Part shown: positions 17,428 to 25,946 of the stretch, in pieces
Position numbering within the stretch: position 1 is the first letter of the stretch
How the letters are laid out: the number at the start of each line of letters is the position of its first letter
Origin: Oppiella nova
Taxonomy: Eukaryota; Arthropoda; Arachnida; Sarcoptiformes; Oppiidae
Assembly: GCA_905397405.1 (NCBI GenBank)
Contig: CAJPVJ010000076.1
Span: 1-45,009, forward strand
Direction: 5' to 3'
DNA: 45,009 bases
Notes under the pieces: model-generated
The model's input: the letters and a program-made list of their open reading frames with translations, nothing else
Databases searched by the model: none
Told to the model about the DNA's origin: nothing
Made by a program: the position numbers and the translations under genes

Positions 17428-18282
17428 TTATAAAGCGTTAACCACACCAGAAACATGAGGTTTTTGTGATTTTTGATTACGAATCAAAAAGTCAGTTGTT
17501 GTACCTTCTTGCGCAGTTAAAAGCTCTACTGTTGAAGGTAAATACATCGGCAATTTAAACAATACATCTGCTTCATAAGCTTCTGGTAAGTTGAGCCCAG
17601 CAAGAACACGTGCCTTACTCCACATCCCATGAGCAATCGCTTGTTTAAAGCCAAATGCTTTTGCCGTCAATGCATGGATATGAATCAAGTTAAAGTCGCC
17701 TGATGTCATAGCATAACGACGACCAGTATTTTCAGGAACTTCCCAAACCGCCTGAACTTGATAATTTGGTTCTTTTTTATCTTTTGGTTTTTCTGCAACT
17801 GAACCATCAGTCTTTTGACGCGCTAAATAAGTGGTTAATCCTTGCATGACCACTTCACCGCCAACTTTAGCAGTCGTGATGAAATCGAATTGAACCCCTT
17901 TGTCATGTGGTTTTAACTCACCAAATTGACAAGATAAAGTTAGCTGTTCATTGACACCAATTTTACGTGTTTGCTTAATTTGATTACGAATATGTACCAA
18001 GCCTAAAATTGCAAAAGGAAATGCTTCAGAGGTCATCATATGCATTTGTAAACTTTGCGATAAAACAGCTAAATAAATTGCGGGAATATACCCATTATTT
18101 TTAAAGCCACACACTTCGTTATATGCTTTTAAATGATTGGGATCAATTTTGAATGAATCAACCACATATTCAACTTGCGGTAGAACTTTTTCACCTTTTG
18201 GCTTTTTAAAAATTAAACCCTGAATCACTTTTGGATAAGCTAAATATGGCTTAGGAAGTTGACTAAAATGGCGAGTATTCAT
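17428..18282 (-). CDS. MaoC-like (R)-3-hydroxyacyl dehydratase (HtdX type)
   Basis: The 284-residue double-hotdog enzyme hydrates or dehydrates enoyl and 3-hydroxyacyl thioesters in the cytoplasm. The C-terminal half carries the hydratase-2 motif SGDFNLIHIHALTAKAFGFKQAIAHGMW with the catalytic Asp and His. The N-terminal half is a degenerate hotdog domain. It lies downstream of the FabG4-type reductase on the same strand with 191 bases between them, and both face a divergent thiolase. The same trio (Rv0241c htdX, Rv0242c fabG4, Rv0243 fadA2) is known in Mycobacterium tuberculosis, so a joint acyl-CoA pathway is likely. Confidence 0.85.
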   Translation of the reverse strand: MNTRHFSQLPKPYLAYPKVIQGLIFKKPKGEKVLPQVEYVVDSFKIDPNHLKAYNEVCGFKNNGYIPAIYLAVLSQSLQMHMMTSEAFPFAILGLVHIRNQIKQTRKIGVNEQLTLSCQFGELKPHDKGVQFDFITTAKVGGEVVMQGLTTYLARQKTDGSVAEKPKDKKEPNYQVQAVWEVPENTGRRYAMTSGDFNLIHIHALTAKAFGFKQAIAHGMWSKARVLAGLNLPEAYEADVLFKLPMYLPSTVELLTAQEGTTTDFLIRNQKSQKPHVSGVVNAL

Positions 18283-18473
18283 ACTGGACCTTTGAAAAAT
18301 TAATTCTTATTCAACATTTAAAAAATCCAACATTTCAGTTGGAAATTAACGGATGATACAGCTTAAACATCCTGATTTCGTTCAAGAGAAAGCCAGCGAG
18401 AGTGTTATTTAAATACACAAATAATCTCTTCGCCATAATCCCCTAAACGAAACAGGACTTCACTTATGCGTGA

Positions 18474-19865
18474 TTATGCACCCAATAAGCTTTGACCACA
18501 AACACGCACAACATTACCATTTAATCCTGTAGATGCTGAAGATGCAAATAAAGCAATTGTTTCAGCGACATCAACAGGTAAACCACCTTGACTCATTGAG
18601 TTCATACGACGACCCGCTTCACGGATTGCAAATGGAATTGCCGCTGTCATTTGAGTTTCAATGAAACCCGGCGCTACAGCATTAATGGTAATACCATTTT
18701 TTAACACAGGCGCAGTAAATTTCACCAAACCAATGACACCTGCTTTTGATGCAGCATAGTTGGTTTGACCTAAGTTACCAGCAATACCTGAAATTGAAGA
18801 TACGCAAACGATACGACCATTTGCATTTAAACCATCATTTGACAATAAATAATCGTTAATACGTTCAGCAGCAGATAAGTTGATATTAATCACCAGATCC
18901 CACATCTCTGGCTTCATATTTGCCAAAGTTTTGTCACGTGTAATACCCGCATTATGTACGATGATATCTAAACCACCTTGTTGAGCTGCCGCAGCTTTGA
19001 TTTTTTCACCAGCATCAGCAGCCGTGATATCAATTGCGAGCGTAGAACCACCGATTTCACTTGCAACACGGTCAAGGTCTGCTTGTTGTGGTGGAACATC
19101 TAAACAAATTACATGTGCGCCATCACGTGCCAATACATGTGCAATCGCTTCACCAATACCACGGCTTGCACCTGTAACAAGCGCAGTTTTGCCTGCAAGC
19201 GGTTTTGCCCAATCGATATCAATCACATCACCTTTAGATACGCGAATCACCTGACCCGATACATATGCTGAACGTGGAGAAATTGCAAAACGTAAACTTG
19301 ATTCCAAGTTTTGTGCAGCATCTGCATCAACCAGAATAAGATCAGCAGCAATTCCTTTCTTAAACTCTTTACCAACCGATTTAACAAACCCTTCTAATGC
19401 ACGTTGTGCAATCGCTTGCTTAATCGTTGGTGCAGTTTCAGGTGTTAAACCAATAATAATTACACGACCTGATGTTGCAATTTGACGAGCAACAGGATTA
19501 AAAAACTTGTGTAGTTCATGTAATTGTTCTGAATTTTGAATACCTGATGCATCAAATATCACTGCTTTGAATTTTGATTCTTTATCGCCTTCATTAAAAG
19601 CACCAACATTCAAACCAGATTTTGCCGCAGCTTGTTGTAACTCTGCGTTATTCCCTGCATAAGTGTTGGCATGAATATTACTAAGAACCTGTGCAACTTC
19701 ACCAGTAAAATGACTCTTTGGAGCTGCACCAAACAATACAGCACCTTTAACGACAGGAGTGGCTGACTCAAAGCGGTCTAGCTGGATTGGTGATGGTAAA
19801 CCTAAATTTTTTATGACAAATTTACCAATTGGAGATTTAGCAAATGCTTGGTATTGGTCAGACAT
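18474..19865 (-). CDS. High-molecular-weight 3-oxoacyl-(ACP/CoA) reductase, FabG4 type
   Basis: The 463 residues are about 200 longer than ordinary FabG. An N-terminal Rossmann-like, flavodoxin-type domain (1-205) precedes a complete SDR domain. The SDR part has TGASRGIG (221-228), NAGITRD, the catalytic Ser357, Tyr370 and Lys374 (NYAASKAG) and a C-terminal GNVVRVCGQSLLGA tail. FabG4 of mycobacteria has this layout and reduces 3-oxoacyl-CoA with NADH; the cofactor here is inferred. The ribosome binding site is only AGAGAT-like. It is divergent from the thiolase gene and is followed by the MaoC dehydratase, giving consecutive steps of a beta-oxidation or elongation cycle. Confidence 0.9.
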   Translation of the reverse strand: MSDQYQAFAKSPIGKFVIKNLGLPSPIQLDRFESATPVVKGAVLFGAAPKSHFTGEVAQVLSNIHANTYAGNNAELQQAAAKSGLNVGAFNEGDKESKFKAVIFDASGIQNSEQLHELHKFFNPVARQIATSGRVIIIGLTPETAPTIKQAIAQRALEGFVKSVGKEFKKGIAADLILVDADAAQNLESSLRFAISPRSAYVSGQVIRVSKGDVIDIDWAKPLAGKTALVTGASRGIGEAIAHVLARDGAHVICLDVPPQQADLDRVASEIGGSTLAIDITAADAGEKIKAAAAQQGGLDIIVHNAGITRDKTLANMKPEMWDLVININLSAAERINDYLLSNDGLNANGRIVCVSSISGIAGNLGQTNYAASKAGVIGLVKFTAPVLKNGITINAVAPGFIETQMTAAIPFAIREAGRRMNSMSQGGLPVDVAETIALFASSASTGLNGNVVRVCGQSLLGA

Positions 19866-19954
19866 GTTTCTTATCTCTCATCAAATTAATTTTGTATGGG
19901 GCTTAAGCTATCTTTTAACTTCACTATAATCTCAGATATTTAGCTGTGTTGCGC

Positions 19955-19976
19955 TTTCTTAAATGGCTTGCGTTGT
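19955..19976. repeat. Short copy of the MITE end sequence
   Basis: These 22 bases match the complement of 11201-11222 inside the MITE-like element at 21 of 22 positions (core TAAATGGCTTGCGTTGT). A small hairpin CTTGCG/CGCAAG (19967-19988) follows. The remainder of the element is not recognisable here. The rest of this 311-bp divergent region (19866-20176) shows no clear promoter or operator. Confidence 0.55.
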
Positions 19977-20176
19977 TCATCGCGCAAGGCTTAGAGGAAT
20001 CGTCAACAACGCTATCATCTCTATGACCCATAAGTTTCAGTTAAATCATACTTGAGTTGCCAAAATGATGACTTGACCTGAAAGAATATGCAAATGTCAT
20101 TATAGTCAATTCGAGTCATAGCCAATTATGTTAATGTAAGCACTAAGAATATTGCGAACATGCTTGGAAAAGCCTT

Positions 20177-21715
20177 ATGAGCAAAACAACTCAAGAAAAT
20201 TCAAACGCTGAAAGCACTGTACAAGAAACTGTGTCAAATACATCAAAAGCTCGTACTCGTACGAGTAAAAGTAGCAACACAAATTCTACAAATGCCAATG
20301 CAGCCAACACGACTAAAAAACTGACTCGTGCACCAGCAGCTGCTTCACGTAGCAAAGCAACGGCATCGACGGCAAAAAAAGTTACAACAGCTTCATCTTC
20401 TAAAACTCAAACTTCTGGTCAGCAGGATAAAATTATGAGTCAAAACACTGTACGTCGCGTAGCAATTATTGGCGGTAACCGTATTCCTTTTGCACGTTCA
20501 AATGGCCCTTATTTCCGAGCGTCAAACATTGACATGCTTACTGCGTCTTTGAACGGTTTAATTGAACGTTTTAACCTTCAAGGTCAACGTTTAGGTGAAG
20601 TTGTTGCTGGTGCAGTTCTAAAACATAGCCGCGATTTCAACATGACACGTGAATGTGTTTTAAATACTCAACTTGCACCAGAAACCCCAGCTTATGATAT
20701 TCAACAAGCATGTGGTACTGGCTTACAAGCAGCTTTTCTTGTTGCAAACAAAATTGCATTAGGTCAAATTGAAGTGGGTATTGCTGGTGGTGTAGATACC
20801 ACCTCTGATGCACCGATCGCATTTGGTGACGGCTTACGTAAAGCATTGCTTGAATTAAACATAGCAAAAACAGGCAAAGACCGTTTAAAAGCCTTAGCTA
20901 AAATCAATGTTAAAGACTTGATGGATGCGCCAAAAAATGGTGAACCTCGTACAGGTTTATCTATGGGTGATCATCAAGCGATTACTGCTTTAGAATGGGG
21001 TATTCCTCGCGAAGCTCAAGATGAACTTGCTGCATCTTCACATCAAAAAATGGCCAAAGCATATGAAGAAGGATTCTTCGATGATTTGATCACGCCATTT
21101 ATGGGTCTAGACAAAGACAATAACTTACGTCCTGATTCTTCAGTTGAAAAATTGGCTAAGCTTAAACCTGCATTTGGTAAAGGTGATACTGCAACAATGA
21201 CTGCAGGTAACTCTACTCCACTTACAGACGGCGCTTCAGTTGTACTTTTAGCCTCTGAAGAATGGGCGAAAGCAAATGGTCATGAAGTACTCGCGTACTT
21301 AACATTCACCGAAACTGCTGCTGTAGATTTCGTCAATAAGAAAGAAGGTTTATTGATGGCACCTGCTTATGCTGTTCCACGTATGCTGGCTCGTGCGGGT
21401 ATTAAACTTCAAGACTTCGACTACTATGAAATTCATGAAGCATTTGCATCACAAGTTCTTTCGACTTTAAAAGCTTGGGAAGATCCTAAGTTCTGTAAAG
21501 AACGTTTAGGTCTAGATGCACCATTGGGCTCAATTGACCGTAGCAAACTCAATGTTAAAGGTTCTTCTTTAGCTGCTGGTCATCCATTTGCAGCAACAGG
21601 TGGTCGTATTTTGGCAACTGCTGCAAAATTGATTAACCAAAAAGGTTCAGGTCGTGTACTCATTTCGATTTGTGCTGCTGGTGGTCAAGGTGTAACTGCA
21701 ATCGTAGAGAAATAA
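20177..21715 (+). CDS. Acetyl-CoA C-acyltransferase (thiolase, FadA2/FadI type)
   Basis: This thiolase condenses or cleaves 3-oxoacyl-CoA. In the 512-aa form the nucleophile is Cys179 (QQACGTG), His420 lies in HEAFA and Cys499 in SICAAGGQG; all three catalytic residues are present. Residues 1-85 form a Ser/Thr/Asn/Lys-rich, probably disordered extension foreign to the family. The thiolase fold starts right after Met87. That Met (ATG at 20435) has AGGATA at the ideal distance, while the outer ATG has only GGAAAAG. So the start is ambiguous, or both are used. It is divergent from fabG4/maoC and closed by a terminator. Confidence 0.88.
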   Translation: MSKTTQENSNAESTVQETVSNTSKARTRTSKSSNTNSTNANAANTTKKLTRAPAAASRSKATASTAKKVTTASSSKTQTSGQQDKIMSQNTVRRVAIIGGNRIPFARSNGPYFRASNIDMLTASLNGLIERFNLQGQRLGEVVAGAVLKHSRDFNMTRECVLNTQLAPETPAYDIQQACGTGLQAAFLVANKIALGQIEVGIAGGVDTTSDAPIAFGDGLRKALLELNIAKTGKDRLKALAKINVKDLMDAPKNGEPRTGLSMGDHQAITALEWGIPREAQDELAASSHQKMAKAYEEGFFDDLITPFMGLDKDNNLRPDSSVEKLAKLKPAFGKGDTATMTAGNSTPLTDGASVVLLASEEWAKANGHEVLAYLTFTETAAVDFVNKKEGLLMAPAYAVPRMLARAGIKLQDFDYYEIHEAFASQVLSTLKAWEDPKFCKERLGLDAPLGSIDRSKLNVKGSSLAAGHPFAATGGRILATAAKLINQKGSGRVLISICAAGGQGVTAIVEK

Positions 21716-21742
21716 GTTCTCTGATTTGTACAGTACTTTCAA

Positions 21743-21769
21743 AAAAGCATCCTTAATGGATGCTTTTAT
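21743..21769 (+). terminator. Rho-independent terminator of the thiolase gene
   Basis: The 10-bp stem AAAAGCATCC/GGATGCTTTT with a five-base loop starts about 28 bases past the thiolase stop. A T-rich tail follows on the plus strand. Confidence 0.88.
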
Positions 21770-21827
21770 ATTGCTTGTCAATCTACATGTCGCTAACAAG
21801 ATTTTACATAGACTACTCTACTTAACA

Positions 21828-21857
21828 CAAAAAATGGTTAGCCGAAGCTAACCATTT
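21828..21857 (-). terminator. Rho-independent terminator of the OmpW-like gene
   Basis: A perfect 11-bp stem (AAATGGTTAGC with its complement, 21832-21857) closes on a 4-base centre. On the minus strand TTTTTTGTG follows. It lies about 38 bases after the stop of the gene at 21895. Confidence 0.88.
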
Positions 21858-21894
21858 AAAATCTTCACTATTCTTAGGGAAAATAGTGTTGATT

Positions 21895-23013
21895 TTAGAA
21901 GCGATACCCCACACCAACATAAGTAATCAATGGATCTATATCAACTTTTGTCGTTGAATTAATCAGTCGCTTACCAGTATTCGCATCAACGACATCTATC
22001 TTAGCCTGATTGTTGAGCTTGGCATAAGAAACGGAAGCCACACCAAACCAGTTTTCATTAATATCATAGGTTGCACCCAGACTTACAATAGGTGCAATTG
22101 CATCTGTCGTTTTAACTCTAACATAAGGATTTGCACTAGAAGGTTTACCATCCAACGCAGCCCCTGCTTTTCCATCTAAAACATTTTGGATCATATGTCC
22201 CGCTGCAACCAGATCACTTTTGATTTGTGAGTTCAACTTGATATCAGTGAAATGAGAGTACATCACTCCTACCCCAATATATGGACGTAATTTGTTGACA
22301 CCAGATTGACCAAATTGATATTGCGCTTCAAGCGCTGGTGTCCATGCACGCACTGATGCTGCTTTAGATTTGTTGCCTAAATTGGTGATTGGAATTGCTT
22401 GGTTTAAATCAATGCCATCTGGAAATAAAATTCCGACTAGGTCACTTGGCGAGGTGGCTAATCCTGTAAGGGGTGCCAAGATTTCCCCTTTACCTTTAAT
22501 ATCAACTTTTGGAGGAATCCCACCAATGAGCTGCAAAGAAACATTGTCGTTGATATAATAATTTAACATCAAGCCAAGCGTATCCACATCATCAACTTCA
22601 AGCCCTGTACCCTTAGCTTGCCAATTTTCCAAGCCATGAATATTTGCTGTTCCTGCGACCTCTGGCAAAATATTACCCTTACCATCAGTCAATAAGGTTT
22701 GCATAAAGGCATCATTAAGAAATTCAGTTAACACCTCTTTCTGATTAAATGGCACTCCGCCTAAGTCTTCTCCCATCGCGTTAGGATCAACTGAGTTTAA
22801 AAAACTGGTTGTAGAGATACTTCCAACTGTTGCATTAGTACCATTTTTAACACTGGTATTAATATTAAAGGGATTGGCTTTTCCTTGAGGCATGACATGT
22901 AACCAACCTGCCGATACTGAAAAGCGTTTATACTCCCCCGCAAAACTCATGCTAGTAATCGCGAACAATGAACTTGCTATGACAATATTTTTTAACGTTA
23001 ATATTTTTTTCAT
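21895..23013 (-). CDS. Enlarged OmpW-family outer membrane protein
   Basis: The signal peptide is residues 1-25 (cleavage after SFA). The mature start RFSVSAGWLHVMPQGK and the end YVGVGYRF match the OmpW at 4659. The protein is 372 residues against 268. The extra length lies mostly between strands 1 and 2 (about residues 45-135), a loop that should face outside, plus a longer segment near 180-215 and another near 285-310. AAGGAT precedes the ATG. It is divergent from an iron alcohol dehydrogenase and may help uptake of alcohols or hydrocarbons, which is inference from context and the AlkL relatives. Confidence 0.88.
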   Translation of the reverse strand: MKKILTLKNIVIASSLFAITSMSFAGEYKRFSVSAGWLHVMPQGKANPFNINTSVKNGTNATVGSISTTSFLNSVDPNAMGEDLGGVPFNQKEVLTEFLNDAFMQTLLTDGKGNILPEVAGTANIHGLENWQAKGTGLEVDDVDTLGLMLNYYINDNVSLQLIGGIPPKVDIKGKGEILAPLTGLATSPSDLVGILFPDGIDLNQAIPITNLGNKSKAASVRAWTPALEAQYQFGQSGVNKLRPYIGVGVMYSHFTDIKLNSQIKSDLVAAGHMIQNVLDGKAGAALDGKPSSANPYVRVKTTDAIAPIVSLGATYDINENWFGVASVSYAKLNNQAKIDVVDANTGKRLINSTTKVDIDPLITYVGVGYRF

Positions 23014-23687
23014 TTTTTATCCTTAAAATATGAGATTACCGAACCGTGGCAACCTGTTTAAAAAACATACATAAAAAACAATATTTATGTATAAAATTCT
23101 GATCAACAGCATTTACACTCATCCGTAAAAAATATTGGTACTTTTATTTTTAAATTTTTTATACTACTTATTAATGATATATATCATTGTGTTATTTTTA
23201 TCATTTAGCATAAATTAACAGTGCTGGTATATTTAAAAAGTCTATTTAAGCCCCTGCTGACCTATTATAGAAATATCAAATTTTTCACATAATTTTCACT
23301 TTTTAATTATTAACACACATTCTCATAAATTGATAATTCATTCTATTTTGATGGGTTTTAAAATTTATGCTCAAAATTTAACTCAATGCGTCACTTTTTA
23401 AAAATAAAATGATCTGTCAAAGCAAAAAATACCAAATAAAATATGTTTTTGTAGTTTTTAATCAAAACTCACGTTCAAGTATGCTTTTCACCTTAAAAAT
23501 TATAAAGAAAAACTTCATCACTTTATTTTAAATAAAAATATCAAACACTTAATTTAAAGTTTTCATTATTAAAATTTGGTAGGTGTTTAGTAGGTATTCA
23601 ATCCAGCCCTCAAAACTGATACTCAACCTCAAGGTGATCATCACCTTTCTGGAATGATGAAATAACAATGGTAGAAGGAATCGCACC
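23014..23687. other. Long AT-rich divergent promoter region
   Basis: These 674 bp between the OmpW-like gene and the alcohol dehydrogenase are very AT-rich and contain no credible gene. The one clear signal is a perfect 17-bp palindrome at 23631-23647. Multiple A/T tracts suggest bent DNA and several promoters that I cannot place reliably. Confidence 0.5.
23631..23647. promoter_or_regulatory. Palindrome upstream of alcohol dehydrogenase
   Basis: AAGGTGATCATCACCTT is perfectly symmetric around a central C and ends 40 bp before the ADH start codon. It is either an operator for a dimeric regulator or a hairpin in the mRNA leader. Confidence 0.5.
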
Positions 23688-24860
23688 ATGGCTTTTAAAA
23701 ATATAGCAGATCAAACAAACGGTTTTTACATCCCATGCGTCTCACTTTTTGGTCCAGGTTGTGCCAAAGAAGTCGGTGCTAAAGCACAAAATTTAGGGGC
23801 AAAAAAAGCCCTCATCGTCACTGATGCTGGATTATTCAAATTTGGTGTTGCAGACATTATTGTTGACTATCTCAAAGAAGCTGGTGTAGACAGTCATGTT
23901 TTTCCTGGTGCAGAACCAAACCCGACAGATATTAATGTACACAATGGCGTAAATGAATATAACAATAATGGCTGTGACTTTATTGTGTCTTTAGGCGGTG
24001 GATCTTCTCATGACTGTGCAAAAGGAATTGGCTTAGTCACCGCAGGTGGCGGTCATATTCGTGATTATGAAGGGATTGATCAAAGTAAAGTCCCAATGAC
24101 ACCGCTTGTCGCAATCAATACAACGGCGGGAACTGCTTCTGAAATGACTCGTTTCTGTATTATCACCAATACAGATACCCATGTAAAAATGGCGATTGTT
24201 GACTGGCGTTGTACACCGCTTGTTGCAATTGATGATCCTAAACTCATGATTGCAAAACCTGCTGCTTTAACTGCTGCAACGGGTATGGATGCTTTAACTC
24301 ATGCTGTAGAAGCTTATGTTTCAACTGCTGCGAACCCAATTACAGATGCATGTGCAGAAAAAGCCATTTCAATGATTAGTGAATGGTTAAGCCCTGCTGT
24401 TGCCAATGGCGAAAATCTTGAAGCACGTGATGCAATGGCATATGCACAATATTTAGCAGGTATGGCATTTAACAATGCGTCTTTAGGTTATGTACATGCA
24501 ATGGCTCATCAATTAGGTGGCTTCTATAACCTTCCACACGGCGTATGTAACGCAATTCTATTACCGCATGTGTGTGAGTTTAACTTAATTGCCTGCCCAG
24601 ACCGTTATGCAAAAATTGCCCAATTAATGGGTGTCAATACTGAGGGTTTAACCGTTACTGAGGCTGCCTTTGCTGCGATTGATGCAATTCGTGAGTTATC
24701 ATCATCTATTGGTATCCCTTCTGGCTTAGCTGAACTGGGTGTCAAAGCGGAAGATCATGCAGTGATGACATCAAATGCGCAAAAAGATGCCTGTATGTTG
24801 ACCAATCCACGTAAAGCAACTGATGCTCAAGTCATTAAAATTTTTGAATCAGCAATGTAA
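23688..24860 (+). CDS. Iron-containing alcohol dehydrogenase (ethanol type)
   Basis: The 390-residue Fe-ADH resembles the AdhB/YiaY/ErcA group that oxidises ethanol and other short primary alcohols with NAD. It carries LGGGSSHDCAK (near 105) and NTTAGTASEMTRF. Predicted metal ligands are Asp201 and His205 (TGMDALTHAVEA), His270 (YVHAMAHQLGG) and His284 (LPHGVCNA). GAAGGA precedes the ATG. It sits in a block with an OmpW-like porin upstream and an AldB/ExaC-type aldehyde dehydrogenase 4 kb downstream, so an alcohol-to-acid route is likely. Metal identity (Fe or Zn) cannot be told from sequence. Confidence 0.92.
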   Translation: MAFKNIADQTNGFYIPCVSLFGPGCAKEVGAKAQNLGAKKALIVTDAGLFKFGVADIIVDYLKEAGVDSHVFPGAEPNPTDINVHNGVNEYNNNGCDFIVSLGGGSSHDCAKGIGLVTAGGGHIRDYEGIDQSKVPMTPLVAINTTAGTASEMTRFCIITNTDTHVKMAIVDWRCTPLVAIDDPKLMIAKPAALTAATGMDALTHAVEAYVSTAANPITDACAEKAISMISEWLSPAVANGENLEARDAMAYAQYLAGMAFNNASLGYVHAMAHQLGGFYNLPHGVCNAILLPHVCEFNLIACPDRYAKIAQLMGVNTEGLTVTEAAFAAIDAIRELSSSIGIPSGLAELGVKAEDHAVMTSNAQKDACMLTNPRKATDAQVIKIFESAM

Positions 24861-24933
24861 AAACGATCCCCTTTGGTTCTACTCAGCCTGACAACTGTTT
24901 TAGGCCAAATACAATGAAGTATGCTTGATACTC

Positions 24934-24965
24934 AGGAATATTACTTTGGTAGTATTCCTTTTTTA
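24934..24965 (+). terminator. Rho-independent terminator of the alcohol dehydrogenase
   Basis: The stem AGGAATATTAC/GTAGTATTCCT (one wobble pair) with a TTTG loop is followed by TTTTTT, about 73 bases past the stop. Confidence 0.9.
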
Positions 24966-25063
24966 TACGCTTATCAAAAAATGACAATCATTATTGTCAG
25001 ATATATTGATAAAGTCACAATCTATGACTATGATGCTTAAAACATCAGCGGATTATTTCAGCA

Positions 25064-25906
25064 ATGACAACAACAAGTAAAACCATCATCATCACGGGTG
25101 CAAACACTGGAATCGGGCTTGCAACTGCAGAAACATTTATTAAGGATGGTCACCATGTGATCATTGCTTGTCGTAATCCTGAAAAAGCAAAAACAGCACA
25201 ACAACACTTAGAGTCATTCGGTACAGGTCAAGTAGACGTGATTCGCCTTGATTTAAATAGTCTTGAACAAATTAACCAAGCAGCCAATGAAATTATTGCC
25301 AAATATGAAAAAATTGATGTATTAGTCAACAATGCTGGCATGATGACACCTGATCTTGAGGCCACAGCTGATGGTTTTGAAAAACAGTTTGGGGTAAATT
25401 ATCTTGGGCCTTTTCTTTGGACATTGAAACTTCTTCCATTGGTTCAAAAAGCCCAACAAGGTCGTGTAATTCATTTGGCTTCAATGATGCATCTTTTAGG
25501 TTGTATCCAACCTGAAAACTTTAACGCGGATCAAGTGAAAAAATACAACGGTGTTTTGAGCTATGGCAATAGTAAATTAGCCAATCTGCTGTTTAGTAAT
25601 ATCCTCGCCAAACAACTACATGGAAGTCATGTCACCAGCAATGCATTACATCCAGGTGGCGTAGATTCTGAGATTTATCGTGAATTACCCAAATGGCAAT
25701 ATGCAATAATTAAACTTGGCCTTATTCCACCATCTAAGCCTGCCGAATTAATTAAAAAAATTGCTTTTGATCCATCATGGGAAAAGCGCAATGGTGATTA
25801 TGTGAGTTTGCAAACCCCTGCATTTAAATCAGGCAAAGCCAAAGATATACAGTTGGCACAAAAACTATATGATGAATCCTGTGCGCTGGTAAAAGACTAT
25901 CTGTAA
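25064..25906 (+). CDS. Short-chain dehydrogenase (retinol-dehydrogenase-like SDR)
   Basis: The 280-residue SDR has the cofactor motif TGANTGIG (15-22), an Arg after strand 2 (ACRNPEKA) that favours NADP, NNAG near 90, a Ser in HLASMMH and the catalytic pair Tyr167/Lys171 (SYGNSK). The layout is that of the retinol dehydrogenase/WWOX-like SDR group acting on lipophilic alcohols or ketones. It is followed 40 bases later by an alpha/beta hydrolase on the same strand and probably forms a two-gene operon with it. The natural substrate is unknown. Confidence 0.85.
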   Translation: MTTTSKTIIITGANTGIGLATAETFIKDGHHVIIACRNPEKAKTAQQHLESFGTGQVDVIRLDLNSLEQINQAANEIIAKYEKIDVLVNNAGMMTPDLEATADGFEKQFGVNYLGPFLWTLKLLPLVQKAQQGRVIHLASMMHLLGCIQPENFNADQVKKYNGVLSYGNSKLANLLFSNILAKQLHGSHVTSNALHPGGVDSEIYRELPKWQYAIIKLGLIPPSKPAELIKKIAFDPSWEKRNGDYVSLQTPAFKSGKAKDIQLAQKLYDESCALVKDYL

Positions 25907-25946
25907 TTTTTCGGATTTCATTTTTCAATAAATTCAGGAATATGCT

